A stretch of 64,000 bases of DNA from Thermus igniterrae ATCC 700962 (GTDB lineage: Bacteria > Deinococcota > Deinococci > Deinococcales > Thermaceae). The position numbers were made by a program, and so were the translations under genes. Shown piece by piece: positions 33,813 to 44,752 of the stretch; position 1 is the first letter of the stretch, and each line of letters begins with the position of its first letter. The stretch lies in assembly GCF_000376265.1 (NCBI RefSeq), contig NZ_AQWU01000070.1, positions 22,400 through 86,399 on the forward strand, read 5' to 3'. The notes beneath the pieces were generated by a model, which worked only from the letters and a program-made list of their open reading frames with translations, did not search any database and was not told the DNA's origin.

Positions 33813-34499
33813 CTAGGGGATTTCCAGCACCAGCCTGGGCCGGAAGGCCAGGGCGTCGGCGGCCACCAGGTGGAGGGGGATGCCCTGGAAGGCCTGGGGG
33901 AGCTTGCTGGGGTCGGCCCCGTGCAGGTGGCCGTAGACGATGGCCGTGGGCCTAGCCTCCGCCGCCACTTCCAGCAGGGGGGTGGGTTCCCCGCTGGGGC
34001 CAAAGGGGGGGAAGTGGAAGGCCAGCACCAGGTGCCGGTAGGGCTTGCCCTCCAGGTCCCTCAGGGAAAGCTTGAGCCGCTCCACCTCCCGGGCGAAAAC
34101 CTTCTCATCCTCCGGGGTGGGGGGTGGGTACTGCCAACCCCGGGTGCCGGCCACCGCCACCCCGTCCACCACCAGGGCATCGTTTTGCAGGGCGTACATC
34201 CCCGGGGGGAGGACCGCCCTCAGGCGGCTGATGGAGGGCCACCAGTAGTCGTGGTTGCCCTTGAGGAGCACCTTCCGCCCGGGCAGGGCCGCCAGGTCCA
34301 GGAGGTCGGGAAGGGCCTCGGGCAGGCGCATGGCCCAGGAGATGTCCCCGGGGACCACCACCAGGTCCTCCTCCCCCACCACCTGCCGCCAGCCGTGGAA
34401 GAAGGCCTCGGGGTGCCCTTTCCACCCGGGGCCGAAGACGGTCATGGGCTTGGGGTGGACGCGGGATAGATGGGGGTCGGCGATGGCGAATACCCGCAT
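33813..34499 (-). CDS. Calcineurin-like metallophosphoesterase
   Basis: A 228-residue protein. Metal-binding motifs of the family appear in order: DPHL at residue 8, GDISWAM near 51, GNHDYWW near 80 and HFPPF then GHLHG near 185. It hydrolyses a phosphoester, but the substrate cannot be told. The start at 34499 lies 24 bp from the divergent recX start; a TACGCT -10-like hexamer lies 7 nt before it, suggesting a leaderless transcript. Confidence 0.88.
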   Translation of the reverse strand: MRVFAIADPHLSRVHPKPMTVFGPGWKGHPEAFFHGWRQVVGEEDLVVVPGDISWAMRLPEALPDLLDLAALPGRKVLLKGNHDYWWPSISRLRAVLPPGMYALQNDALVVDGVAVAGTRGWQYPPPTPEDEKVFAREVERLKLSLRDLEGKPYRHLVLAFHFPPFGPSGEPTPLLEVAAEARPTAIVYGHLHGADPSKLPQAFQGIPLHLVAADALAFRPRLVLEIP

Positions 34500-34506
34500 G
34501 GGCTTT

Positions 34507-34516
34507 AGCGTACCCT
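34507..34516. promoter_or_regulatory. Divergent recX / phosphoesterase promoter with -10 boxes sharing TA
   Basis: The plus strand has TACCCT (34511-34516), 6 nt before the recX ATG. The minus strand has TACGCT (34512-34507), 7 nt before the phosphoesterase ATG. The two overlap at the central TA and are flanked by CTTTAG and CTAAAG. The layout copies the hemE/ppiC junction. Confidence 0.4.
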
Positions 34517-34522
34517 AAAGGC

Positions 34523-34951
34523 ATGGGAGAGGCCCTGGCCTATGCCCTCCGCCTCCTGGCGGGACGGGCCTTCAGCCGCGCCCGCCTTAAGGAGAAGCTA
34601 GGGGCCCGCTTTCCCCAGGAAGAGGTGGAAGCGGCCCTGGAACGGCTGGAGGCCCTGGGGTACCTGGACGACCGGGCCTTCGCCGAGGCCTTCGTGGCGG
34701 GAAGGCGCAAGTACGGTCCGCGGAAGCTCCGCCACCTCCTCTGGGCCCAGGGGGTGCCGGAAGAGGTGGTGGACGCCCTGCTCTCCCAGTACGGGGAGGA
34801 AGAGGCCCTGGAGGCCGCCCTAAAGGTCCTCCGGCGCTACCCCCGCCGCCAGGACCAGGCCAAGGCGGTGCGCTTTCTCCAGGGGCGGGGTTTTCCCCTT
34901 TCCGTGGCCCTTCAGGCCTACCGGCTTGTCAAGGAGGAGGAAAGCGGGTAA
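34523..34951 (+). CDS. recX: RecA regulator RecX
   Basis: A 142-residue basic, helical protein with the three-helix repeats of RecX. The segments FSRARLKEKLGARFPQEEVE and LGYLDDRAFAEAFVAGRR are typical. RecX binds RecA filaments and limits strand exchange. recA is not in the window, so recX is unlinked here. The length is normal. Confidence 0.9.
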   Translation: MGEALAYALRLLAGRAFSRARLKEKLGARFPQEEVEAALERLEALGYLDDRAFAEAFVAGRRKYGPRKLRHLLWAQGVPEEVVDALLSQYGEEEALEAALKVLRRYPRRQDQAKAVRFLQGRGFPLSVALQAYRLVKEEESG

Positions 34952-34960
34952 AAAGGGCCC

Positions 34961-35398
34961 ATGCCTGAGGTACGCGCCGAGCGCTTCATCCCCGCACCCC
35001 CGGAGAAGGTCTACGCCCTGGCCAAGGACTTGGAGGGCCTCAAGCCCTACCTCAAGGAGGTGGAGAGCCTAAAGGTCCTGGCCCAGGAGGGAAACCGCAC
35101 CCGAAGCGAGTGGGTGGCGGTGGCCATGGGCAAGAAGGTGCGCTGGCTGGAGGAGGAGGAGTGGGACGACGAGAACCTTAAAAACCGCTTCTTCTCCCCC
35201 GAGGGAGACTTTGACCGCTACGAGGGCACCTGGGTCTTCCAGCCCGAGGGGGAGGGGACCCGGGTGGTCCTCACCCTCACCTACGAGCTCACCATCCCCA
35301 TCTTCGGGGGGCTTTTGCAGAAGCTGGTGCAGAAGCTCATGCAGGAAAACGTGGAAAGCCTGCTGAAGGGCCTGGAGGAGCGGGTCCTGGCCGCCTAG
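34961..35398 (+). CDS. SRPBCC (START/polyketide cyclase-like) domain protein
   Basis: A 145-residue protein of the SRPBCC helix-grip fold: an opening strand VRAERFIPAPPEKVYALAKD, a central set of strands (RTRSEWVAVAMGKKVRWLEEE, WVFQPEGEGTRVVLTLTYEL in part) and a long C-terminal helix (LLQKLVQKLMQENVESLLKG). Such folds bind a hydrophobic ligand or act in ubiquinone- and membrane-related functions; the ligand is unknown. It starts 9 bp after recX and may be cotranscribed. Confidence 0.82.
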   Translation: MPEVRAERFIPAPPEKVYALAKDLEGLKPYLKEVESLKVLAQEGNRTRSEWVAVAMGKKVRWLEEEEWDDENLKNRFFSPEGDFDRYEGTWVFQPEGEGTRVVLTLTYELTIPIFGGLLQKLVQKLMQENVESLLKGLEERVLAA

Positions 35399-35427
35399 TT
35401 GCGTCCTGGGTCCCTTTGCTCTAGCAT
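35399..35427 (+). promoter_or_regulatory. Possible spoVS promoter
   Basis: TTGCGT (35399-35404) and TAGCAT (35422-35427) are separated by exactly 17 bp, directly after the stop of the SRPBCC gene. A leader of about 55 nt would precede spoVS. Confidence 0.45.
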
Positions 35428-35488
35428 GGGCCTGAAGCCGCCCATGTTTTTCCAGACGGGGTGGCCCAAGAGCTTTCAGGAGGTCAAA

Positions 35489-35761
35489 GTGGAAACGTTG
35501 CGCGTCTCTTCCAAGTCCCGCCCCAACTCCGTGGCCGGCGCCATCGCGGCGCTCTTGCGCACTAAGGGGGAGGTGGAGGTGCAAGCCATCGGTCCCCAGG
35601 CGGTGAACCAGGCGGTGAAGGCCATCGCCATCGCCCGGGGCTACATCGCCCCCGACAACCTGGACCTGGTGGTCAAGCCCGCCTTCGTGAAGCTGGACCT
35701 GGAGAACGAGGAGCGGACCGCGCTGAAGTTCAGCATCAAGGCCCACCCCCTGGAGTCTTGA
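35489..35761 (+). CDS. spoVS: Stage V sporulation protein S homologue
   Basis: A 90-residue protein nearly identical in type to the conserved SpoVS family (VETLRVSSKSRPNSVAGAIA, then IGPQAVNQAVKAIAIARGYI), an Alba-like fold. The GTG at 35489 is chosen over an upstream frame from 35399 because AGGAGG lies just before it and the family is about 86-90 residues long. In sporulating bacteria it affects septation and coat; the role in non-sporulating Thermus is unknown. Its end overlaps rsmB by 4 bp. Confidence 0.93.
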   Translation: METLRVSSKSRPNSVAGAIAALLRTKGEVEVQAIGPQAVNQAVKAIAIARGYIAPDNLDLVVKPAFVKLDLENEERTALKFSIKAHPLES

Positions 35762-36957
35762 GGCCCGAGAACCCTAGGGCCCTGGCCCTGGTCCTCCTCC
35801 TGGAGGTGGAGCGGGGAGGCCGGGCCCAGCTCCTTTTGGACCGGGCCCTGGACCGCCTCCCCTGGCCGGAGCGGGACAAGGCCTACGCCACCCACCTGGT
35901 CTACGGGGCCCTGCGCCGGCTCCGCCTCCTGGACTTTCTCCTGGAGCCTTTCCTCCCCCATCCGGAAAAGCTTCCCCCGGAGGTGCGCTGGGCCTTGCGC
36001 TTAGGGGCCCTGGAGTGGCTTCTCGGCAAGCCCCACCACGCCCGGGTGAGCCCCTGGGTGGAGGAGGCCAAGCGCCACTTTCCCCGCCTGGCCGGCCTGG
36101 TAAACGCCGTGCTGCGGCGCCTGGCCCCCAGGGAGGCCCCGGAGTGCGTGCGCCTAAGCCTCCCCGACTGGCTCTGCGCCGCCTGGCGTACCTTCTTCGG
36201 GGGGCTGGGCTTTGCCGAGGGCTTTAACGAGCCCGCTCCCCTTTTCCTCACCGCCTACCGGCCGGTGGAGGGGTTGCGCCCGGGCCCCATCCCTCACAGC
36301 TACCTCTGGGAAGGGCCTAAGACGGACTTCTCTGCCCTGGGCCTCCAGCCCCAGAACCCGGCCTCCCTCTTCGCCGCAGAGCTCCTGGAGCCTAAGTCGG
36401 GGGAGAGGGTGCTGGACCTCTGCGGGGGGGCGGGGCTCAAGGCCTTTTACCTGGCGGCCAAGGGGGCGGAGGTCATCTCCTACGACCTGAACAAGAAGCG
36501 GCAGGAAGCGGGGGCCAGGACGGCGGCCCGGCTTGGCCTGAAGGTGGCCTACCGCACCCAGGACCTGAGGCACCCCATTCCCGAGAAGGCGGAGAAAGTG
36601 CTCCTGGACGCTCCCTGTACCGGGACGGGCACCTTCCGCACCCACCCTGAGCTGCGCTACCGCCTGGCCCCGGAAGACCCCCAGGCCATGGCCGAGCTTC
36701 AGCTTGCCCTGCTGGAAACGGCGGCAAAGGCCACGGCGGAAGGGGGGGTTCTGGTCTACGCCGTCTGCTCCCTTACTGAGGAGGAGGGGGAGGGGGTAGC
36801 CCGGGCCTTTTTGGCCAGGCACCCCGAGTTCCAGCCCGAGCCCTTTTCCTGCCCCTTCCCGGTGCTTAAGGCGGGGCTTGGGGTGTACGTGGCCCCCGAG
36901 GGGGGGCTGGACGGGTTTTATTACCTCCGCCTGCGCAGGGTAGACTCTAGAGCATGA
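35758..36957 (+). CDS. rsmB: 16S rRNA m5C methyltransferase, RsmB type (NusB-like plus SAM domain)
   Basis: A 399-residue protein starting with TTG. Residues 1-130 resemble the NusB-like RNA-binding domain of RsmB; residues about 200-395 are an RNA m5C methyltransferase with SAM motif LDLCGGAGLKAFYLAAKGAE and the two catalytic Cys sites DAPCTGTGTFR and VYAVCSLTEEEGE. It should methylate a cytosine of 16S rRNA (C967 in E. coli numbering). It overlaps spoVS by 4 bp and proC by 4 bp. Confidence 0.88.
   Translation: MRPENPRALALVLLLEVERGGRAQLLLDRALDRLPWPERDKAYATHLVYGALRRLRLLDFLLEPFLPHPEKLPPEVRWALRLGALEWLLGKPHHARVSPWVEEAKRHFPRLAGLVNAVLRRLAPREAPECVRLSLPDWLCAAWRTFFGGLGFAEGFNEPAPLFLTAYRPVEGLRPGPIPHSYLWEGPKTDFSALGLQPQNPASLFAAELLEPKSGERVLDLCGGAGLKAFYLAAKGAEVISYDLNKKRQEAGARTAARLGLKVAYRTQDLRHPIPEKAEKVLLDAPCTGTGTFRTHPELRYRLAPEDPQAMAELQLALLETAAKATAEGGVLVYAVCSLTEEEGEGVARAFLARHPEFQPEPFSCPFPVLKAGLGVYVAPEGGLDGFYYLRLRRVDSRA
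36941..36946 (+). promoter_or_regulatory. -10 box TAGACT for proC
   Basis: TAGACT lies 7 nt before the proC ATG, inside the end of rsmB. It fits the leaderless pattern seen repeatedly in the window; the -35 is weak. Confidence 0.4.
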
Positions 36958-37739
36958 AGCTGGCCTTCCTGGGCCTGGGCAAGATGGGCCGGAGCATCCT
37001 AAAAGGGGCCCTGGACCGGGGCTTCCTCAGGCCGGAGGAGGTGGGGGTGGTGGGGCGCACCCCCGAGCGCACCCGGGAGCTGGCGGCGGCCTTTGGCCTG
37101 CGTCCCCTGGATCTGAAGGGGCTGGCCCGGGCGGAGCGGGTCCTCCTGGCCGTGCAGCCCCGGGACTTCCCCCACCTGGCCCCGGAGATCGCCTTTCCCG
37201 GGGTGGGGTACATCTCCATCATGGCCGGGGTTTCCACGGCGGTGCTGGCCCGCCGGCTGGACACCCGGCGGGTCGTGCGGGCCATGCCCAACCTGGCGGC
37301 GGTGATCGGGGAGAGCTCCACCGCCCTCACCGCACTAAAGGAGGCCCGGGAGGCGGGGGACCTGGACTTCGCCCGGGGCCTTTTCGCCACCGTGGGGGAC
37401 GTATACGAGATTCCTGAGCACCTCTTTGACCCCTTCACCGCCATGTCCGCCTCTGCCCCCGCCTACCTGGCGGTGGTGGCCGAGGCCCTGGCGGACGCGG
37501 GGGTGAAGATGGGGATGCCCCGTTCCCTGGCCCTGCGCCTGGCGGCGGAGGCCCTGGCGGCCACCGGGGAGCTTCTGAAAAGCCGCCATCCCGGCCAGCT
37601 CAAGGACGAGGTGGCAAGCCCCGGGGGCACCACCATCCACGGGCTCCACGCCCTCGAGGCCCGCGCCCTGCGCGCCGCCTTCTACGAGGCGGTGGAGGCG
37701 GCCACCCGGCGGGGGCATGAGCTCGGGGAGGTGGAATAG
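36954..37739 (+). CDS. proC: Pyrroline-5-carboxylate reductase
   Basis: A 261-residue enzyme for the last step of proline synthesis, reducing pyrroline-5-carboxylate with NAD(P)H. The Rossmann motif FLGLGKMGRSILKGALDRG at the N-terminus, RAMPNLAAVIGESSTAL and the C-terminal substrate site EVASPGGTTIHGLHALE are diagnostic. The length matches the family. It overlaps rsmB by 4 bp and is followed 4 bp later by a small exported protein gene. Confidence 0.96.
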   Translation: MKLAFLGLGKMGRSILKGALDRGFLRPEEVGVVGRTPERTRELAAAFGLRPLDLKGLARAERVLLAVQPRDFPHLAPEIAFPGVGYISIMAGVSTAVLARRLDTRRVVRAMPNLAAVIGESSTALTALKEAREAGDLDFARGLFATVGDVYEIPEHLFDPFTAMSASAPAYLAVVAEALADAGVKMGMPRSLALRLAAEALAATGELLKSRHPGQLKDEVASPGGTTIHGLHALEARALRAAFYEAVEAATRRGHELGEVE

Positions 37740-37743
37740 GGCC

Positions 37744-38280
37744 ATGGGGAGGTGGGCGCTCCTGGCCGGGCTTGGCCTCCTGCTTTTGGCCTGGGGCCAG
37801 GTCTTTCCTCAGGCGGGGGCCCGCTACGCCTACTCCGACGGCACCCGGCAGGAACTCCTCCCCACCCCGGAGGGCTTCCGCCTGCGCTACCTCAAAGGAG
37901 GGCAGCTTTTCCGAGAAGACCGGCTTAAGGCCCTTCCCGAGGGGCTTTTCCTCCTGGGGGTGGGCCTGCCCGAGGGGTATTTCCCCTTTGAACCCCCCTT
38001 GCTCCTCTACCCCCATCGCCTGGAGCCGGGCCTGGCCTGGGGGGGAAGCGTCCGCTTCCGGGGCCAGCGGGTGGCCCTCTCCGCCCGGGTGGAGGGGGTG
38101 GAGGGGGTGAGGGTGCGGGCCGGGGCCTTCAACGCCTACCGGGTGCGGGTGGCCTACACCACGGAAAAAGGGGGGACTGACCTCAAGGAGCTCTACCTGG
38201 TCCCCGGCCTGGGGGTGGTGGCCTACCGGGCGGGGGAGAGCTGGGTGGAGCTTTTGGAGGTTCCTAAGCCTGGGCCCTGA
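37744..38280 (+). CDS. Exported protein of unknown function
   Basis: A 178-residue protein from ATG at 37744, with GGGAGGTGG upstream. It has an N-terminal signal peptide (WALLAGLGLLLLAWGQ). The rest is rich in beta strands, with a late cluster of strands (RVRAGAFNAYRVRVAYTTEK, LKELYLVPGLGVVAYR) like small exported beta-barrel or lipocalin-like proteins of the DUF3108 type, but the match is not certain. It overlaps the convergent glycosyltransferase gene by 17 bp. Its function is not recognised. Confidence 0.75.
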   Translation: MGRWALLAGLGLLLLAWGQVFPQAGARYAYSDGTRQELLPTPEGFRLRYLKGGQLFREDRLKALPEGLFLLGVGLPEGYFPFEPPLLLYPHRLEPGLAWGGSVRFRGQRVALSARVEGVEGVRVRAGAFNAYRVRVAYTTEKGGTDLKELYLVPGLGVVAYRAGESWVELLEVPKPGP

Positions 38281-38893
38281 GGTAGTAGCGCAGGATCTCC
38301 CCGTACATGCGCAGGCGGTGGAAGAAGCCCTTCAGGAGGCCCCGCTTCTCCTCCTTCATCACCTGGCTCACCCCCGGCAGGGGCAGGTAGCGCACCCGCC
38401 AGCCCAGGCGCTTGGCGTGGCGGGTGAGGAGGAGCTCCAGGTCGTAGCGGGCTCCCTCCAGGCCGGGAATGGCCTGGAGGTCCTCGGTGCGCAGGGCCCG
38501 CTGGCCCGAGAGGAAGGGGGTGAGGCGCATGGCCAGGTCGGTGGAAAGCCGCCCCCCCTGGAAGACCCCCACGGTCATCTCCGCCTCCCCCCGGGCCACG
38601 GGGTCCAGCAGGGCCTGGAGGTGCTGGGGTTTGAGCCCCAGGAGGTCGGCGTCCGCCAGGAGAACCAAAGGGGTGTCCACCGCCTTGAGCCCCGCGGCGA
38701 TGGCCCCCCCCTTGCCCCGGTTCTCCCGCAGGCGCACCACCTGGGCCCCGGCTGCGGCCGCTTCCTGGGCGGTGCGGTCCTGGGAGCCATCGTCGGCCAC
38801 CACCACGGGGAAGCCCGCCTCCTTGGCTGCCCGCACCACCTGGGCGATGGTGGCCTCCTCGTTGTAGGCGGGGATGAGCACCGTGGCCTCCAT
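38264..38893 (-). CDS. Family 2 glycosyltransferase
   Basis: A 209-residue GT2-fold enzyme. The nucleotide-binding motif VLIPAYNEEATIAQVVRA, the DDGSQD loop and a DAD metal site (LADADLLGLKPQ) are clear. It resembles dolichyl-phosphate mannose synthase-like glycosyltransferases without a C-terminal membrane segment. The sugar and acceptor are unknown. It starts immediately after the rseP stop and so is probably in the rseP-dxr-cdsA unit. Confidence 0.88.
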   Translation of the reverse strand: MEATVLIPAYNEEATIAQVVRAAKEAGFPVVVADDGSQDRTAQEAAAAGAQVVRLRENRGKGGAIAAGLKAVDTPLVLLADADLLGLKPQHLQALLDPVARGEAEMTVGVFQGGRLSTDLAMRLTPFLSGQRALRTEDLQAIPGLEGARYDLELLLTRHAKRLGWRVRYLPLPGVSQVMKEEKRGLLKGFFHRLRMYGEILRYYLRAQA

Positions 38894-39910
38894 CTAGCCT
38901 CCCAGAAGCCGCCTCAGGTCCTGGAAGGTGACCAGGATCACCAGCAGGATGAGAAAGAGGAAGCCCAGGTAGTGGACCACGGCCTCCTGTTCGGGGCGGA
39001 TGCGGAAGAGCCGGGCCAGAAAGAGGAGGAGGATCCGCCCCCCGTCCAGGGCGGGGATGGGCAGGAGGTTGAAGAGGGCCAAGGAGAGGTTGATGGCCAC
39101 GGTGAGCTCAACCAGCCGGAAAAACCCCTCCTGGGCCGCCCGGCCGGTTTCCGCCACGATGCCCACCGGGCCCATCACCCCGCTGTCGGGGTTGCCCGCC
39201 AGCACCCCCAATAGCCCTCCCACCAGGGCCCGCACCATCTCCGGGCCGAAGGCCAGGGTGCGGCTTGCCGCCAAGAAGAGGCCCTCCAGGAAGCCCACCC
39301 GGCGGTAGGCCACCTCCGGCTGGTACACCACCCCGAGCCGCTCCATCCCCGCCTCCCAACGGAGGTTCAGGACCACCTCCTGCCCACCCCGCCTCACGGT
39401 GAGGGTATGGGTCCCCGGGGTCTTCACCCGCTCAATGTCCCGGGGGGTTTCCAGGGGCCTTCCGTCCACCGCCACCAGGACGTCCTGGGGCCTTAGGCCG
39501 GCCCTTTCGGCCACGCTTCCCGGGAGCACCTCCAGGACCACCGCCCGCCCCGTGGCCTGCGGCACCCCTTGGGCGCTGAAGAGGTAGGCGAGAAGCCCCC
39601 AGGCCAGGAGGATGTTCATGGCCACCCCCGCCACCAGGACCAGGAGTTTGCCCGGAAGGGAAAGGGCATCGTACCCCCGGCCCCGTTCCTCGGGGAGGAG
39701 GCCTTCAATGTCGGCGTAGCCCCCTAAGGGGATGGCGGAGAGCCGCCACTCCGTGCCCGCCGCCTGCCGCCGCCAGAGGATGGGGCCGAAGCCGATGCTG
39801 AAGGCCTTGACCCGCACCCCCTGGAGCCTTGCCGCCAGGTAGTGCCCCAGCTCGTGCACGAAGATGCTGACCCCGATGATGATTAGAAACCAAACAAGGC
39901 TCATGCCCAC
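38894..39910 (-). CDS. rseP: Site-2 zinc metalloprotease RseP
   Basis: A 338-residue intramembrane protease. The HExxH zinc site is in [16 protein letters not shown] near residue 20; a PDZ domain lies around 105-190 ([20 protein letters not shown]), and the second metal motif is [13 protein letters not shown] near 285. RseP-type enzymes cut membrane-bound anti-sigma factors or signal peptides. It overlaps dxr by 10 bp, a common arrangement of rseP with isoprenoid and phospholipid genes. Confidence 0.95.
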   Translation of the reverse strand: MGMSLVWFLIIIGVSIFVHELGHYLAARLQGVRVKAFSIGFGPILWRRQAAGTEWRLSAIPLGGYADIEGLLPEERGRGYDALSLPGKLLVLVAGVAMNILLAWGLLAYLFSAQGVPQATGRAVVLEVLPGSVAERAGLRPQDVLVAVDGRPLETPRDIERVKTPGTHTLTVRRGGQEVVLNLRWEAGMERLGVVYQPEVAYRRVGFLEGLFLAASRTLAFGPEMVRALVGGLLGVLAGNPDSGVMGPVGIVAETGRAAQEGFFRLVELTVAINLSLALFNLLPIPALDGGRILLLFLARLFRIRPEQEAVVHYLGFLFLILLVILVTFQDLRRLLGG

Positions 39911-41004
39911 CTCTTGGCCTCCTCCCGGGCCCAGGCGTCCACGGCGAAGAGGTTATCCCATGTTAGGGGAAGGTTGGGGCTGGCTTCCAGCACCCGGGCC
40001 AACACTTCGGGAATCCGGGTGAAGGGAAGGCGGCCGGCCAAGAAGGCCTCCACCGCCACCTCGTCCGCAGCGGAGACCGCCACCTGGGCTAGCCCGCCCC
40101 GCCGGCCCGCGGCGTAGGCCACCTCCAGGGCGGGGAAGCGCCGGGTGTCGGGCTCCAGGAACTCCAGGGTTCCGGGGAGGGGGAGGTCCTTGAGGGGGGT
40201 CTCCGCCCGCTCGGGGTAGGTCAGGGCGTACTGGATGGGTAGGCGCATGTCCGTGGGGCCCAGCTGGGCCTTGAGGCTGCCGTCCCGGAAGCGCACCAGG
40301 CCGTGCACGTAGGCCTGAGGGTGGACGAGGACCCGCACCCTTTCCAGGGGGAAGCGGAAGAGCTCCTTGGCCTCCAGGGCCTCGAGGCCCTTGTTGAAGA
40401 GGGTGGCCGAGTCCACCGTCACCTTGGGCCCCATCCGCCAGCGGGGGTGGCGGAGGGCCATCTCCGGGGTCACCTGGGAGAGGTCCTGGGGCTCCTTCAG
40501 AAAAGGTCCCCCGCTGGCGGTGAGGATGAGCTCGGCCACATCCTCCCGCCTTTCTCCCAAAAGGGCCTGGAAGAGGGCGGAGTGCTCGGAGTCCACGGGG
40601 AGGATTTCCGCCCCGTGGGCCTCCACCTCCTGCCAGAGGAGGGGCCCTGCGGCCACCATGGCCTCCTTGTTGGCCAGGGCGATGCGCTTGCCCGTGCGGG
40701 CCGCCACCCGGGTGGGGCTAAGCCCCGCCAGGCCCGGGATGGCGGCCACGGCCACCTCCGCCTCCAGGGCGGCCACCTCCTCCGGGGTCCCCAGCTTAAG
40801 GCCGGGGAAGCGCGCCCTGAGCTCGCCGTGCAGGCTTTCCTCCGCCGCCACCAGGAGGGGTTGCCACTCGGCGATCTGCTGGGAGAGTTCCTCCAGGTTT
40901 CTGCCCGCCGCCAAGCCCACCACCCGGTAGCCCCGCCAGCGGCAGACCTCGAGGGCCTGCCGCCCGATGGAGCCCGTGGAACCCAGGACCACAACCCGTT
41001 TCAT
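39901..41004 (-). CDS. dxr: 1-deoxy-D-xylulose 5-phosphate reductoisomerase
   Basis: A 367-residue enzyme of the MEP isoprenoid pathway. It turns DXP into MEP with NADPH. Markers are the NADPH loop [32 protein letters not shown] and TASGGPF with the catalytic loop near residue 190, and a conserved MRLPIQYAL helix. It lies between cdsA and rseP with overlaps of 4 and 10 bp. Confidence 0.96.
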   Translation of the reverse strand: MKRVVVLGSTGSIGRQALEVCRWRGYRVVGLAAGRNLEELSQQIAEWQPLLVAAEESLHGELRARFPGLKLGTPEEVAALEAEVAVAAIPGLAGLSPTRVAARTGKRIALANKEAMVAAGPLLWQEVEAHGAEILPVDSEHSALFQALLGERREDVAELILTASGGPFLKEPQDLSQVTPEMALRHPRWRMGPKVTVDSATLFNKGLEALEAKELFRFPLERVRVLVHPQAYVHGLVRFRDGSLKAQLGPTDMRLPIQYALTYPERAETPLKDLPLPGTLEFLEPDTRRFPALEVAYAAGRRGGLAQVAVSAADEVAVEAFLAGRLPFTRIPEVLARVLEASPNLPLTWDNLFAVDAWAREEAKRWA

Positions 41005-41834
41005 GTGAAGAGCACCACCAGGTAGTACGTGAGGGGGAAGGTGAAGAGGAGGCTATCTATCCGGTCCAGAAGCCCCCCGTGCCCGGGAAGGAAGCGCCCG
41101 GAGTCCTTCACCCCACAGTAGCGCTTCAGCATGGACTCCGCCAGGTCCCCAAGCTGGGCCGCCAGGGAGAGGAGGAGGCTGAAAAGCCAAAGCTCCAGTA
41201 GGCCAAAGGGGAAGACCTCCCGCACCAGGCCGGTGTAGCCCACCAGGGCCAAAAAGCTCACCAGGATGCCCCCCAAGGAGCCCTCCACCGTCTTGCCGGG
41301 GCTGATCTCCGGGGCCAGCTTGCGCCGGCCAAAGGCCCGGCCCACGAAGTAGGCCCCGATGTCGGTGGCGAAGCTGGCCACGATGGGCAGGGAAAGGGTC
41401 CAGAGGCCCATGTGGCCGTCCGGGGTTTCCCGCAGGAGGAGCACGTACCCCAGGCTCCAGGGGAGGTAGAGGAAGGCCAGGAGGGTGAAGGCGAAGCGGG
41501 TGAGGTCGGCGCCCCGCAGGAGCTCGTAGCTGAAGCTGGCCATGAGGAAAAGCCCCAGGGCCACCTCCCGCCAGGGCACCTGGGGGAAGTGCCAATAGAG
41601 CTGGGGCAAGGAGAAGAGGAAGAGGACCACACCCCCCCCAAGGAGAAAGGACAGGTTCAGCCCGATGCCCCGGCGGGCCAGCATGTCCCTAAGCTCCAGG
41701 CTCCCCAGCCAGAGGACGAAGATTAGGGTGGGGAGGACCAGGGGAAGCCCCGCCCACAGCACGAAAAGGAGCAGGACTGCCCCCACCAAGGCGGAAGCCA
41801 CGCGGGCCGCCAGGTTTTCTCCTTCCTTGATCAC
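41001..41834 (-). CDS. cdsA: Phosphatidate cytidylyltransferase
   Basis: A 277-residue membrane enzyme starting with GTG. It makes CDP-diacylglycerol from phosphatidate and CTP. About seven to eight helices are predicted, and the CdsA signature is seen in [20 protein letters not shown] and in [20 protein letters not shown]. It begins the cdsA-dxr-rseP-glycosyltransferase unit, 110 bp from frr. Confidence 0.95.
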   Translation of the reverse strand: MIKEGENLAARVASALVGAVLLLFVLWAGLPLVLPTLIFVLWLGSLELRDMLARRGIGLNLSFLLGGGVVLFLFSLPQLYWHFPQVPWREVALGLFLMASFSYELLRGADLTRFAFTLLAFLYLPWSLGYVLLLRETPDGHMGLWTLSLPIVASFATDIGAYFVGRAFGRRKLAPEISPGKTVEGSLGGILVSFLALVGYTGLVREVFPFGLLELWLFSLLLSLAAQLGDLAESMLKRYCGVKDSGRFLPGHGGLLDRIDSLLFTFPLTYYLVVLFT

Positions 41835-41910
41835 ACCCCAGCCTTTCCCCAGGACGGCCTTGGCCCCCGGGTGCTCTTCCCTAAGCCCTCGTCCACGCTA
41901 AAAATCCGCC

Positions 41911-41922
41911 CCTTTGGGGAGC
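41911..41922 (-). terminator. Possible terminator after frr
   Basis: A short hairpin with CCCC-AAA-GGGG is followed on the minus strand by CGGATTTTT. The stem is only 4 bp, so this may be weak or partial. Confidence 0.35.
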
Positions 41923-41944
41923 TCTCCTGGCCCCGAAGGGGTGC

Positions 41945-42502
41945 CTAGCCCAGGATCTCCTGCTCCTTCTTCTCCGCCAGGGCGTCCGCCTTGGCGATGA
42001 ACTCGTCGGTGATCTTCTGGATTTCCCCCTCCGCCCGCTTGGTGTCGTCCTCGGAGAGGTGGAGCTCCTTGGCCAGCTTCTTCAGCTTCTCCAGGGCCTC
42101 GCGGCGGACGTTGCGGATGGCCACCCGCCCCTCCTCGGCCAGGTGGCGGGCCGCCTTCACCAGCTCCTTGCGCCGCTCCTCGGTAAGGGGGGGGATGTTG
42201 ATGTAGAGGGCGTCCCCCTTGTTGCTGGGGTTGAGGCCCAGGTCGGAGTCCCGGATGGCCTTCTCAATGGCCTTGAGGGCGTTCTGGTCCCAGGACTGCA
42301 CCACCAGGGTGCGGGCGTCCGGGGCGGTGACGGTGGCGATCTGGTTTAGGGGTACCTGGCTTCCGTAGTACTCCACCTTTAGGTGGAGGAGCAGGGCGGG
42401 GTTGGCCCGTCCCGTGCGCAGGCCTGCCAGGTTGTGCTCCAGGACCTCGAGGCTCTTCTGCATGTGCGCCCGTGTCTCCGCGTAAAGGTCTTTCAGGGTC
42501 AT
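41945..42502 (-). CDS. frr: Ribosome recycling factor
   Basis: A 185-residue factor that, with EF-G, splits the post-termination ribosome. The family features LRTGRANPALLLHLKVEYYG and INIPPLTEERRKELVKAA are clear, and the length is exact. It lies 12 bp after pyrH on the same strand, as in many bacteria. Confidence 0.97.
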   Translation of the reverse strand: MTLKDLYAETRAHMQKSLEVLEHNLAGLRTGRANPALLLHLKVEYYGSQVPLNQIATVTAPDARTLVVQSWDQNALKAIEKAIRDSDLGLNPSNKGDALYINIPPLTEERRKELVKAARHLAEEGRVAIRNVRREALEKLKKLAKELHLSEDDTKRAEGEIQKITDEFIAKADALAEKKEQEILG

Positions 42503-42514
42503 GCTCCCTCCTCT

Positions 42515-44648
<2,134 letters not shown>

Positions 44649-44746
44649 ATTCCTCCCATTTGGGGAAGGTTGGGCTTGGCGTTTCCCGCGTGCCGGCCTA
44701 TTTCCCGCAGGACCTTCCCCTGCCTGGCGGGCTGGTCCGGCACACC
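44649..44746 (-). promoter_or_regulatory. rpsB leader with inverted repeat, possible autoregulatory element
   Basis: About 98 nt lie between the predicted transcription start and the S2 start codon. GGGGAAGGT and its complement ACCTTCCCC can pair across about 40 nt, and the downstream arm lies next to the Shine-Dalgarno region. Two direct copies of TTTCCCGC (plus strand) lie in the loop. It may be a ribosomal-protein leader. Confidence 0.4.
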
Positions 44747-44752
44747 TCCCCG

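Noticed and set aside
33812..34003. A longer CPBP protease reading from 34003
   Set aside because: The extra residues are out-of-frame reading of the phosphoesterase gene and have no membrane-protein character.
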